NCBI GenBank assembly: GCA_002104935.1
Contig: MCGT01000033.1
Location: 124,001 to 188,000, forward strand
Source: Hesseltinella vesiculosa
Lineage: Eukaryota > Mucoromycota > Mucoromycetes > Mucorales > Cunninghamellaceae
Direction of reading: 5' to 3'
Length of the DNA: 64,000 nt
In this document: one piece after another, positions 40,709 to 53,002 of the stretch
Numbering within the stretch: position 1 is the stretch's first letter
Layout: each line of letters begins with the position of its first letter
Position numbers and translations under genes: made by a program
The notes under the pieces: generated by a model
Told to the model about the DNA's origin: nothing
The model's database searches: none
What the model saw: the letters and a program-made list of their open reading frames with translations, nothing else

Positions 40709-42499
40709 ATGTCAACCGTCACCGTGAATCATACCTCGCTCCAACAACAACCGTCCGTCTTGACCAACATCCTTCCACCATCCCACACGCCTCAACCCGT
40801 CGCCTCCCATGCCATCAATGACTTGGTGACAAGCCAAATCCGTACTCAGGACCAAGCAAGAGAATTCTTCAGGCAAAAACAGCAGCAGCAGTTCCTTCAG
40901 CAGCAACAACTGAAGCAACAATCCGCCCAAGGCTCGCCTTATCCCACTCCACGTCCTAATGACCCTGCTATCAGTCCCAACCCTGATTCAAGGCAAGTTT
41001 CCTCAATACAAAAAAAAAAGAGATTCGTATGAGTCGTGCTGACAGATGTTTTTATTTTTTTATTTTACTTTTTAAATAGGACGATCGGGTACGGTATTGG
41101 CCGGCTTATGCAGTTGATGGATTTGTTCTCACCTAACGAAAAGGTAAAAATCCCAAAAATGGGCAAGATTTCATTATTGCCAATATGTGACCCGATTTTG
41201 TTAATAGATGGCGCTGGATCGAGGTTATTGGCAAAGCAAAATGAACGAGGTGTTTGCAGTGGATGGTTACATTAAATGGTCACTAAGCAATATTGAAAAA
41301 AACGAGCAACAGTCGTTTTGTAGGGTCAAACGAGAAATTCCTTCATGTCACTGGACTTGACATCTTTTTTTCCGGCTTTTCCTTTTATAGACCTCTCTCA
41401 CAATGCCTTGGTCACCTTTTTATACACCCTCTATCAATGTGGATTGGTCTCATTGCAATCATGTCTAGAGCAAGCTGTCGAAACTGTAGCGGCTGGTCAT
41501 TTGGATGTTGATTGTTCAAAGTGTGCCTTTATTTATCGTTACCACAATGGTGCCATGGTAACACCACTTGCCTCGTTTTTTATTTTAGGTTTTATGTTTT
41601 AACCTTTTTTCCTTTTATTGATCCCAGACGCTGGCATCCGGGTCCTTAGCCTGTCGGTTTGTCTTTGCTGACGGGGCATGTAAAATCCAGCACCTGATCT
41701 TTCAGTGCCACCGCCATGAGCTCTTTCTTGCCTATCGCTCCCTAAAGGATGAAGCATCTATACAAGCCATCAACTTTAACGGTTGGGGAATACCACTGCG
41801 AGCGTACCATGTGCTGCAGGTAATTTTTTTTTTTTGAACTTGAGTTTGTAGATGACAGTCGGCTAACTTTAAATTCTTCTGGTAGCTGTCGGACGTGGCC
41901 ATGAATCTCGAAGATATCATTGTTTATAGCGCTGCGAATGGACTCTCTGGGAGAGGCAAGTGAAATCAAAAGAGGCATGGCAGCCAATGGACTCAATCAT
42001 TCTTTATTTCCTGCTCGGCCGTGTAGAAAGCTTGCATACAATTGCCTCGAAAATACAGCCGTCTGGGCAGCCTCCACCTACTCCCACACAGAAACACAAG
42101 GCGTCACCCAAATTACCCGAAGGTAGCGAGTCGCCCGCCGCCAAGAAGAAAAAAATCACCAAGCGCCAAGGGCGAAGGAAGTCAACAAAGACAAGCGTCA
42201 AATCTGAAAAATTCGACCCGCCTTTTCCCGAGCCCAGCAAACCAGCAACCTTTCCCTTCATGACTCCAACTTCCAATCCTACCTCTACCAACAGCGCCAA
42301 CAGCGATTTCTACACCGTCGACCCCATGACCCCTATGGCCACCCCCACGCCATACACCATGCTGCCCAGCCATATGGCCATGGCCATTTCCAGCAATCCT
42401 CAACTTGTGCCCAACGCTCAGCTGTATGCCAGTCCCTTCAATGCCGCCGATCTCGACGAATTCATGATGCCCTCCGTCAACCCCGCTATCACCAAATGA
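40709..42499 (+). CDS. LIM-binding-domain (Ldb1/Adn1-like) transcriptional cofactor
   Basis: Exons 40709-40992, 41080-41143, 41208-41319, 41391-41557, 41628-41819 and 41930-42499 give 462 residues in frame. Intron 1 has a GC donor (AG then GCAAGT). The N terminus is Gln-rich with QQ repeats. The middle (RGYWQSKMNEVFAVDGYIKWSL, then LYTLYQCGLVSLQ, FIYRYHNG, ACRFVFADGACKIQHLIFQCH) follows the LIM-binding domain pattern. A nuclear-localisation-like cluster (AAKKKKITKRQGRRK) and a Pro/Thr/Met-rich tail follow. Such proteins bridge DNA-bound factors in adhesion and development programmes. An alternative acceptor at 41885 would add LSDVAMNLEDIIVYSAANG, which looks family-like, but then meets a TGA; this boundary is unresolved. 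Confidence 0.7.
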
Positions 42500-42706
42500 T
42501 ATCTTCATTCTCACCCAAAGTCTCCCCTGTACAGATTATTTAGCAAAAGGAAAAAAAAAAAAGAAAAAACAATGCATTTTGTTCTACCATTATTTGCCAA
42601 TGTATTCCCACTTCCACTCCCTGTCACAGTTAATTTCATGGACCCCCTCCTCTTCCTCCAATTTTGGTATTAGTTCAAACATTAAAAATACAGTAAAACA
42701 AATTTA

Positions 42707-44334
42707 TCATTTTTCATCCGTGATCGACCAATCGGTCACTGTTCCATTAAATTTCTCTTTGACCATTTCCTTGCCAGACAATTTGAGGGACCCCATCAGT
42801 GATCCTAAACACATACGAAAAAAAACAGTGTCATTGCATATCGCCCTCCATCGTCATTGTGAGTCTTCAGTTAGCACTTACCGCCCACCCATCCACGGAT
42901 GTTGCTCTTGAACAGGGCGGATTTTTGATCGAGACATTGGAAATGTGAGGCAAGGCCCATCAGTGGTCGATAACGCTGTTGCTCGTACGGAGTTGGATGC
43001 TGAAGGATCGAAGCGAGAGTGTAGAGAAGACGCGCGTGGAATCCAGGGACCATGGCAGATCCGCCAATCACCAACATGGATTGACTCAAAGGCTTGCGCA
43101 CGTCTGGTGGCAGTTTGAGCAGGCAGTCAAGGACCGTGTGGGCAAGACCCGGCTGGTCCTCATGGCAGTCGTTAGCTTCGAACTGGTAATCGTCTTCATT
43201 GCTACCATCAAACAAGATGGCCATAGCATGGGCGCGGATCCAGCCCGGGATCAGCAACTTGGCTTTCTCGTTGGGCAGCGAAAAGTAAACGTCGGTGGCA
43301 TGACTGCTGTCGCGCTGGGCTTGCTGTTGGTCAGACGGGCTGAGGGTATCAAAACGGGCAGGGACATCAGGATGGTTGACTGACGAGGATGGCTGGGCTG
43401 AAGAAGGGTGGCTGGGTAAAGTACAGAACAGCACTTCGGTCTTGATGGCCTCGAGTAGCTCGAGCGTCAGCCGCTCGCTAGGAATGGCGATCTGCGGAGC
43501 GAGGGACAGATGTAGGTGCGAAGGAGGTATCAAGCGGCCGTGGGCAACTAACAGGGCCTTGAGACGCTTCATGACGGTATCGCCAGCCAACGGTGTCGAA
43601 GTCATACAAGGGATCAGCGGCCGTGCACTATAGATCGGCACCACCGTGGTTTCCAAATGGCCTACGTCCAGTACCAAGCCTGTGGTTACCCCGGTCGTCA
43701 GCAGCGCTGTCAGGTGGACAGGAACAAATGTCAAAGACGGTACTTGGAAGTAATCAAATAGCAACCTTGCAATCGTTTGCTTTAGCACAATCGGTGTCAA
43801 TGGCGATTCACATAGGATCACCTTGCGAGATTTCGGCTCAGTCAGAAGTAGTCTAGAAAAAAAAAAAAAGAGTCAGCGTTTTCATGAGTTGGTTTATTTT
43901 TTGTTCTTGCCTAAAATAAATGTCATGCAGCAGCCGTTTCAGTTTTTCTTCGACTTGATCAATGTTGCCTTGGGCCATGATATCCAAAGTGTACAGTTCA
44001 TTCATCTACGATATAATTCCAGAGATGAGCATTACAAACATCTTCAGGGCCAGGAAAGCTATCTATTTCCTCTCACCTTGGCATCAATACGAAATGCTTC
44101 TCCATCACGTTGCTTGGAACGGTCCAGGTTGGTCCATGTAGGAACGATGTGGCGAGGATGAGATTCGCCGGAAAAACCGCACTTGATATAGAACGAGCCA
44201 ATATCTAACACCACACGATCTTCAGTCCCATAGATGGAGTGGCGCCGAGTAAATGAGTTGATGGATGACGTGTTGGAATAGCTTGACAGGTAAGACGAAG
44301 TCAAATGATCGGCTCCAACCGAGGTGGTGGTCAT
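42707..44334 (-). CDS. Actin-related protein 10 (dynactin pointed-end, Arp10/ACTR10)
   Basis: Four exons (44334-44077, 44005-43911, 43852-42882, 42804-42707) give 473 residues. The second intron has a GC donor (TTTTAG then GCAAGA); protein continuity (LLHDIYFR-LLLTEPKSRK) requires it. Actin-fold marks are VVLDIGSFYIKCGFSGE (phosphate loop 1), VILCESPLTP, GLVLDVGHLETTVVPIY (phosphate loop 2) and SMLVIGGSAMVPGFHARLL (adenosine motif). The sequence is too diverged for conventional actin and fits Arp10/Arp11, which caps the pointed end of the Arp1 filament in dynactin. A Ser/His-rich insert lies in the middle of the domain. Confidence 0.85.
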
Positions 44335-45106
44335 GCAAAAAAAAAAAAAAAAAAATAACGAAATAAAAGAAAGTGAGCAAAAAAAAAAAAAGACAGAAAA
44401 TGAAAGCGCGACCATCCCCAGTTTCTTTTTTTGGATGCAGCATTCCTCCCTCTCATTCTCTTTTCTTTCTTTTTTTTTTTTTTTTTTTTTTGGTTTAAAG
44501 CACATGGACGTGCAATCATCCAAGACGCCCATTCTCCTTTACTGGACGCAAGCAACGACCTCAAGGGTGGTGATGATGGTGTGAGCATGCTTGACGATCA
44601 GACGTCTCATATCTACATTGATACAAAGCAGGGTGACCAAAGTTGGTCAGCTCGATCTTCTCCGTCATCATTGCTTATGACAGAGGGAGAGGATACCTTC
44701 TTCAGCCACTGATTTTTTTATAATTGGTATCTACAATACTATGATCCTGTCAAAAATCACACCGTCAAAAAAAAAAAAATATAATCAGCGTGAGCGAATG
44801 ATGTGAAACTTCGTATGCCTGAACAGGAAGGGAGGAAATGAGAGCAAAGAGGCTAATGACAAGTTCAATCTGGCAGCAGTTTACTATGTATTTTGGCAGT
44901 CAGTGTATTTTGACCGCTCCAGAACGTCTGATGGATCCTAATCAGCGCGAACAAAAGTGAAACACCCAAGGCGACGATGGTATGAAAATGTGAAAAGGTT
45001 TCCAAAAAAAAAAAAAAAAACTTGGACCACAAATGTTCTCCCAGAAAGAATCTAAAAGGCGCACTTTTTGCCCAAAAATAAAAGAAGGCTCCTCAAGATA
45101 ATATTT

Positions 45107-45611
45107 GATTAAGCCAGGTCACGCTGTTTTACGAACATAGTGCCCTCATTTTAAAAAAAAAAAGCTACTCAAAACCACTCTGATTAAGCTTGAACATGCT
45201 GCTTTACGAACATAATGTGCTTGTCTTGAAAAAAAATGCTGATTTGCCAACAAAATCTCCAGGGCACGCGTAAAAAATAAACAAGTCCAAAAAGAAAATG
45301 TATATTGGGTCAGACACAGGGCACAGCTCCGCTCAAGTTTGAAAAAATGCCTTGAAAAGGCACGTATTTTTTCAAAAAATCCACCACCCATATAAAGAAA
45401 AATATATCGCCTGCAATTATTTTCATTCCCTTTGAAGGCAAGTATTTATTTAAAGTTGACACTTTTTGGCTACATCCAAATATGGATGTTTTTTCAAACC
45501 TGGGCTGTGCCCTGTGTCTGACCCAATATACATTTTCTTTTTGGACTTGTTTATTTTTTACGCGTGCAAATGAGGGCACAATGTTCATAAAACAGCGTGA
45601 CCTGGCTTAAT
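45107..45611. mobile_element. Foldback / MITE-like element with long inverted arms
   Basis: The outer arms GATTAAGCCAGGTCACGCTG (from 45107) and its near-exact reverse complement (ending near 45611), together with the inner arms 45264-45326 and 45503-45566 (over 60 bp almost perfect), let the segment fold into one long hairpin. The left arm has an extra insertion of about 110 bp that repeats the arm start in diverged form (GATTAAGCTTGAACATGCTG). No transposase is inside. The shape fits a non-autonomous foldback element; the target-site duplication was not identified. Confidence 0.65.
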
Positions 45612-46050
45612 TAAAGCGATTTCACTATTTTTTTTGCGGACGGCATTTGAACCTCCCATATATTTTCTGGGAAAGTTTTTTTTTTTTTTTTTTGTAGCCC
45701 CTGTGCCTCTGCGCCCTGTATGCCTCTGCCGGTTTGGTTTTTTCTCTTTTGTTCGCGTCAAAGGCATTATTCAAGGCTTTGCGGGGGGAATTTTTTATTG
45801 CTCACGCCACCTGCATCTAGCACGTCATCCAGAGACCATGCATTTGTTCATAATACAAGGCATGCCGGCTCCTCTCTCTTTTTTTTTTTTTTTTTGCTAC
45901 ACACTGCCATGTAATTGACTTGAACAAGGGGTTCTAAACTCCATACTGCTTTTTTGGGGTGTGGGAATGTTTCATACAGTATCATTTTCCCATCGTCTAC
46001 TGCATTTGCACCGTGTTTACCGACTCAGCTTCCTAATTGGATGTTTGTCG

Positions 46051-46064
46051 GTTGTCATAGCAAC
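46051..46064. promoter_or_regulatory. X-box-like palindrome in gene-poor DNA
   Basis: GTTGTCATAGCAAC is a near-palindrome with GTTG/CAAC ends, similar to the sites at 24025 and 40326 but far from any called gene. Confidence 0.25.
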
Positions 46065-46984
46065 CCCCTTTTCTAGTTTTCTTCTACGCCAGTTTCGTTT
46101 CCGGTAGCCCTGACAATTGCCTTACTTCCTTTATTTCATTTCCGTTGCCTTCATCCAACATATTAGAACAGTGGGTATGTGACGGAGAAGATGTGACATC
46201 TGTCAAACCCTCAGTTCTCACTGCCGTGGTTAATTTCGCGCCCACTGCTGGCTCCTCATGCTTCTTTTTTATTATCATTTGATCACGCTGGCACCAGTGG
46301 ACAGCAAGTTTCCAATTCTGCACACAATGATATTTGTAGTCAAAGACACACACATGCCTTTCAGAATGTAAGTGACTACAGTGTACACGTGCACAATTTG
46401 ATGAAAGGAGCCGTTGGGAGGATTCACAGGCAGAGTTTAAATTTTGGAGTAGGCACTACGCCAAGCCTTGGCAGGTGGTGAGCATACAATATTGATATGG
46501 TAGTCAGACACGTAGCTATGTATCAATTAAGTCAGGGAGGTTATGCGTTTAGCTACTGGAGTCATAGATTACAGTATCACTATGTAGTTCCTGCATGGGA
46601 AGAGCTCGTTTTGGATGTCCGCTTTTGTTTTTTTTTTTTGCTTGGGCGGTGTGTTAGCCCTAGCTCACTGATGTGCTGTCAGGGAGGATTATGTTATTCG
46701 TCTTATTTAAATCTTATCATATCATAGTAGGTGTAGAGTGGATTGATGTCAGATATTCAATGATTTATTTACGCGCATGAGGCGAAGTAAAAAATTGACG
46801 AATGAAAGAAAAATAGGGGGGATGGTCCGACGGCCAAAAAAAAAAAGATGCACCGTCAAGAAAGGAAGACGCCTTTGACTATTAGAACGCTCCAATTTGG
46901 ACAAGTTGAAGCTTCAACAGGACAGAAAAATGTCATCCAATAGGCAGATCCAAAATTTGGCTTTTTTTTTTTTTTTTGCCGTAA

Positions 46985-47130
46985 ACGTTTTTTTTGGAAA
47001 TTTTCTCATTTTTTTTAGCTGGGGGACGAGAGGTTGTAAATCATGGTCCTTCTAACTTTAGATTGCCTGCCTTGTTCAATCGACGTGAATTTTTCACCAT
47101 CATTGTCTTTGGTCCTCTTTTGCACCCAAA
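46985..47130 (-). repeat. Dispersed intergenic repeat, inverted copy
   Basis: Read on the minus strand: GGTGAAAAATTCACGTCGAT, then GGCAGGCAATCTAAAG, then CCCCAGCTAAAAAAAATGAG. It is a diverged match to the family block order. Confidence 0.4.
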
Positions 47131-50046
47131 CAAAATATAAGCGGGAGCTATCAGTTCAAAACCGATCTATGACGCTTTTTCTATTTTTCAAACGCCTGAG
47201 GATACCCTGGGCTAGTTTTGATCGAAAACACAGGAGAGCCAAAAGTCATCGAAAAATCGGTTCTCCCCTATCCACACCAAATTTTCCTTAGAGCATATAA
47301 TTGATCTAAGCTGTGCATGGCTAAGATCCTAGGACGCTACTGCTATTTATTGATGAACTACACTTGCATAAAAACATACCTCCTCAGCCAAAATCTCGCT
47401 TGAATAAGGGAATGCAGCAACGTATGCCAAAGACCAGCTCATCCAATTGGCGTCAAATTTTGCATGCTAGTAGTAGGTAATGAGAAATAATGATGGGCAA
47501 AATATTTGCCATATTGGTTCACGAGATAGTGATCCATAGGCACGGCAAGATGCACGCTCATCAGCCAAAATTTGGCTGGGGGGAAATGCAGCAAATGCGC
47601 GCCAGTTCCAGGTTCGTCTCCAAAATTATCCAAGTAGAATATAATCAGAAAACCATGGACGAAAACGCAGTAGTCATGAGCAAACGGTCACAAGTGACAG
47701 TGTATTTTTTCATTAGAAGCAGTGGGTTTCCGCAAGAAGCTGGACTTTTGCCTGATCCAAAAATGAAACCAGCGGCGTTTATATTTGATTGCAACAAAAA
47801 GGAGCTGCTGAGCAATCGGTTTTTATTTTTCTCGCCACTGGAAAAAGAAGCCAATTCTAGGGCATGTGGCTAAAGCGACACCATTGAAGTCGCATGAGTG
47901 AGGAGGGATGAGGAATTTGGCGCGTTTCGGTGAACGATTCGATTTCAACAGTGTCATATGATAAGTCAGTAAATAATGTAATAGAACACGTGCTTCCTTA
48001 GCAGCTTTAACTTATCCTCACCAGCTGGTCCGTTTCAGAATAAAATAGAACAAGAGATCGAGATCTTGAAGTAACTTTTTTTTTTTGCCTGACCGTAGCA
48101 TTGCTGTCAGGGTCTCAAGGTGCTTGGCAAAACAAATATGAAAAAAGTCGCTATTATTTACAAATCACTACCTCTCATGCGGCCCCCGATTGTGGTTAGT
48201 CATGGCGGGCCTCTGTTGAATAAGGAAAGGCGTCTCGCCCCTCCCTTAAAATATCACTCGTGTAGAAGTGCTTTTTTATGGCTCCTTACAACAGCTGCAC
48301 CATGCTCGAATATGTTTTAAACAAAAGAAAATGTGAGTCCTCTGGATCAAACTCAACAAAGGGACTTTGTTAGCAAGCCGCTGCACAGTCAAATAAACAC
48401 CCGCGCACAAAAAGGATACCTGCCCTCCTTGCTTCTCTGCCCTGCAGTGGATTCATGCAAAACATACAGACAATCTCCCTCCTCTCCCTCTTCCCAATTG
48501 GGTCAGACCCGCTCCACCCCACACATTTGTACAATCAACCAAGGACCTTGCTCATATATCTGCTGCCTCCAAATTTTTCCAAGACCTGATTGATCTTGTC
48601 AAGGTCCTCTATTTCGCTTCCTCAAAGTTTAAAGTTGCACTGAAATAAAATGAATATGCTGCTATCCTTTGGAGCTATTGTGCCATTATTGAAACACCCA
48701 TTAGGAAACCACCTTGGCGTCGGTGGATCGGTGGAGAGCAATCAATCGGGGCTTGCCCAAAAATGGCCACGATATTCTTGTCCCGAGAAAAAAAAAAGTG
48801 GAACCATTGTAGTCAAAATGAGCGTGATCGGCCAATGTCACTATGTAACACAGTGTCACGTCATCCACGTAATCAAGATCAATTGAGAAGAATGGAAAAA
48901 AAAAGGCGGAAGAGGAGCGAAAGAAAGGGAACGGCTCCTTTTTTGACTCGGGCGCTTTGTAGCCCCGCTTGCTTCTTATTTTCCTTCTTGGCAACAGGTC
49001 CTTCCTTTGTTGCACGTCACATCTTTTGAGGTGAAACAATAACAAACGCTTTATCAACAAAAAAGAAGGACAAACAATAATAAAGAATCTCGGTAATGGA
49101 TTGGAGGTGGCAATCAATCATGGCTCGTGCTGTACCTGTTCTTGACAAAATAATGAAGCCGCCACCATGCTTTCGTTGACGATTGCCATGAATATGTGGC
49201 ACATGGGTACTCGGGTTTCAGGCACAATCAGGGGTGATTGTACAATGGGATACCAATTAAATAAGGTAACCACTGCTCAGATTCTTCAAACCAAGCTGCA
49301 CTGTGGAACAAGATCGAAAATGAAAAAAATAAAATGAAATAGGAAATGAATTGCCTTTTGCCTGGTCCCCTTTGGCCTGCATTTTCCCAGCTCCAATGAA
49401 CAGATGCGGTATGTCAACAGCTTTTCATCAAATGCATGTTGACTGGCTCATACGTCAATTTGGAAAAAAAATAAAATTCACTGACAAAAAAGAAACTGGA
49501 TTTTTTTGCAGCCGTCTCCTTAAAAAACGTTTTGAAGTCAAGTGCAAATCAGCAAAACACTGGTGACACGTGTCGCCAAAAGAGAGCCAAGTATTGCCAA
49601 GACGGGCTTACCAACAATGAATAAAGTCAAATACAGTAAAAATCGAGAAAAAAAATCGGACCGATGGAGGGCTTTGCACGGCTTTTAGGAAAGCAAAGCA
49701 AGAATAAAAAACGATGCTGGGGGCGGGGGGGGGGGCGGGCTGTCTATTCTATTTATTTATTTAATGGTCTTTGTTTACAAACATAAATATCAAAGAATAA
49801 GCTAGTTCCAAAAAAAAATGAGAGGTGACACAATAAGGGTTGTAGACTGACAAATTGGGTTCAAGGGGGACGAAGGAGCAAAAGCGAGCGTAAGGGAGGA
49901 AGCGAGAGGGGGGAGAAAGGCTAAATCGTATAATTTTTTTTAATCATCAGCCATGAGCCTAAAAAAAAATGATGCATAAACGTTCGTGCTCCCTTGTTTT
50001 TATTTTCTTCTTTCTTTTCTTTTTTTTCTTCTTGCAATCATCTGGA

Positions 50047-52047
50047 ATGAACATAGAGCCGGAGCGTACCTTTTCATCGCCACTGTTGTTGGCCAAGAGG
50101 AAATTTGGCTTAGCTAAATCCGTCAAGTCTTCCACCAAATCCACCCAGCAACGATGGATCCCCACTTCCAAATCCACAAATGCTGTACCCATGGCAGCCA
50201 ACCCACCAGACAAGCCATGGCAACGCTGGTGCCACAATTTCTCCTTTCTTCGACAAAAAAAAACCGCTCCTCCCACCCCAACGACCACTCTTAAATTAAA
50301 AAAAAAAGCCGACGACGCTGTCATCCAGATACCCGCACCTCCCGCACGCCCTCTCCACCCTCCTCCACAACAACGCCCTATATCCGATTACTTTTTCAAC
50401 CATGCACAAGATACCATGATTTACCAACCCACCCGCAACGCAAGACCCACCGATCTACCTCGGCAGCGACCACAAAGCATCATCATCGAGCCTGGGTCGC
50501 CTGCCTACAGTGGCACCTCCTCTCGCTCGTCCTCCATCAAGACGCCTCGCTGTCATTTCGACATGGGTGCATTGGATGCGAAAATACAGGCTCTGGATTC
50601 CTCAGCTGCCGACCCACTCCTCAGGCTCCCAGACACCAAGCACAAAAGAAAACTTGATCGGCCCAGCTCGACGATGGTGTTGCCACTTGATCATGCACCC
50701 ATGGCTCTCCCACAGGCACCCGCATCCCCCTGTCCATCTGCTAAAAGCTCCCGAACGTTGCTCCCCATTATCCGTTCCTTCAGCTACTATTTTACACCCG
50801 AGTCACCAGAAAAAAAGCAATCATCACGTCAAGACCGCCGATTTTCGCATCAGGACATTCGCTCCCTCTCACCTACAATGAGCGCCATCACAGCTGATAA
50901 GCCTCGACGATCTTATCGTCAGCGCCTGTCTTCGTTTGACAGTCCTTTATCCATGCCCACTCGACCTGATCACTTGGCCTATGCTACCAAAAAAATCATG
51001 CGACCCGATTCCCATTGGCAAAAAGAACGTGAAGCCATTAAGGCCTGGCAGCTCTCCATTTATCTTATGCTACAACAGCGTGTACGCATCCCCTCTTCTG
51101 TACCAAAATCAGTCACTTCCAAAGTATGCAGAAAAAAAAATTGCCTGCACATCCATGGCTCATACTCGAACATTCTAACTTCTGACACGATTTTTTTATA
51201 ACAAACAGGACCATGCCACACTTCGAAAATTCATCATCAATGAAATATATACCACTGAACTTTCGTATGAACAAATGCTTTTGCGAGTCAAAGCGGTGAG
51301 TGGCACAAAGCGGAAAAAAATTGTCACTCATTCATTTTTTTTTTTTTTCAACAGAGATACATGACACCAATGTTAGCAGCAAGCCAGGCAAAAAGGCCAC
51401 TGGTAGATGCTGGTGATATTCCTATTTTGTTCACGCATTTGCCAGAATTGATTCAAGTTTCAAAAAAGGTGCTCAAATCGGTAACCCCGGCATCTGCCGA
51501 TGTGCCATGGTATGACCAACCGATCTGCAACCTTGGGCAGCCCTGGTTACGTTTGAAAGATGATTGGTCCGTCTTTATCAAATATGCTCTTCATTATCAA
51601 ACCAATATTAAGAGTATCCGCAAATCATGCAACAACTTCTTTTTACTCAAGATTGACCAGGTATGCTGATAAATCACTCTCTCCCTAGAGAGTGGGAAAA
51701 AAAATAACCCCGTCCATGCCCAGTCTCATTTTTTTTTTAAAAAGGAATGTCTCTCGCACAATGAATCCAAACGATTAGGCATATCTGATTATTTGATATC
51801 ACCTATCCAAAGAGTACCTCGGTATTGTTTACTGCTCAAAGGTAACCCCCCAGGAAGAATGCAGAAAATAAAAATCGCCCAAACTAAACTTTTTTTTTTT
51901 TTTTTTTTTTTAGATTTGCTACGCCATACGCCCGTGACGGATCTGGATTACCCAGCCTTGTGTCAAGCTGTAGAAATGATGTCCATGTTGGCCTCAGCTA
52001 TGAACGATACTCAGCAACTGTATCGACGTAAAACCACCACTGTATGA
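50047..52047 (+). CDS. RhoGEF (DH-domain) guanine nucleotide exchange factor
   Basis: Five exons (50047-51123, 51209-51295, 51355-51660, 51745-51841, 51914-52047) give 566 residues. I start at ATG 50047 (MNIEPERTFSS); the open frame upstream is poly-T. The first 350 residues are basic, Pro/Ser-rich and disordered. The DH domain follows: FIINEIYTTELSYEQMLLRV (helix 1 with its conserved Glu), an ILFTHLPELIQVS stretch, and DYLISPIQRVPRYCLLLKDLLRHTP, the diagnostic conserved helix. It should activate a Rho-type GTPase in polarity or wall control. The reading ends about 40 residues after the DH domain with no PH domain visible; a further exon cannot be excluded because the stop overlaps a GTATGA donor-like sequence. 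Confidence 0.82.
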
Positions 52048-53002
52048 CCCCTCTCTACTTTTCCTACTCGCTAATCCTCACTGCCAAATAGTAATAAAAA
52101 AAATAACCCCTTGTTTGTGTGTTTTTATTTTTTTTCTTGCTGTAAAAAAGTTTCGTGTGACCGGTAGGATACCGATACCTCCTCCCCCCCCCCCCCAACA
52201 AACGTCATGGCATGAAAATGAAGTGGTAAAGAGAGGGATATCATTCCCTTTTCCAACCATTGTCCGAGCTACAGCAGAGAGTTGCATCTGTCAAATCAAT
52301 AACCTCATATGAAGCACCCTTTTGCATGGTACATCCAGATTTACTTTTAAAAAACAAGTGAGATGCACAGCCTGCATGATAACCAGAAGCCTTTTGAGAG
52401 ATGCAACGCTAGACCTAAAGAGAGAAATACGTTGCATCTGTGTTATGTTTTTCAAGCCAACGTGATGACGCTTGCAGCCAATGAAACAAGAAGGGCCAAC
52501 GATCGGACGCTCTGATCGCGCGAGATTCTTCTTCATTGCGACGGAAAAACCAAACAGATGGCTTCGAAGTATAACCCGCGAATCTGTGCCACCGTTTTCT
52601 GTTACAACTGGGCTTGGTGGATCTGTTTTGAATTGGAATTTTCTCCCCCACGCTTTTATTTGAGTGTTTGACCAAGGTCTGTGTGACAATCGGTGGTGCC
52701 TGAAAATTGGTGGTTGTTCACGTCCAGGTATCTTCTTGCTCCACCCCATTTTTTTTTTCTCGCGGTCCGCGGGAAGTGAAAAAAAAAATGGAGGACCCAA
52801 GTTTGTCGTTGACCAGCCTTCTCCATCTCTTGTTAATTTATAGACGCACACAATGCTACGAACCATTCAATGGACTCCTAGATTATTCCATACACCTTCC
52901 TATAGAGTAATTTTACACAGCTGATTGTGCCCGATGCGCTTTATGCATACCCTTGGCTTGCCCCTTTCTCACCACTTTATTTTGTTTTTTGGGGGGTAGA
53001 CA
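52048..53002. other. Intergenic between RhoGEF and HIBCH-like gene
   Basis: Contains a C run (52186-52196), poly-T tracts and no frame with a recognisable domain. A minus-strand frame of 191 codons (52866-52291) has random-looking composition. A cryptic last exon of the RhoGEF gene is possible but not shown. Confidence 0.5.

Larger units (their letters stand above)
44735..49960. other. Gene-poor intergenic region
   Basis: About 5 kb without a supported gene. It contains a foldback element (45107-45611), an X-box-like site (46051), an inverted dispersed-repeat copy (46985-47130), A/T homopolymers and a G run near 49730. Frames of 60-130 codons (for example 46353-46084 minus and 47490-47873 plus) have no recognisable domain. 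Confidence 0.55.

Noticed and set aside
44431..44712. Plus-strand frame with protein-like composition (DAHSPLLDASNDL...)
   Set aside because: It starts in a poly-T run without ATG, has no acceptor-linked upstream exon, and lies in the promoter of Arp10.
46084..46353. 89-codon minus-strand frame in the gene-poor region
   Set aside because: Possibly an element remnant, but no motif supports it and no matching copy is in the window.
52291..52866. 191-codon minus-strand frame between RhoGEF and HIBCH
   Set aside because: Random-looking composition, no domain, and no splice or promoter context; kept as intergenic.
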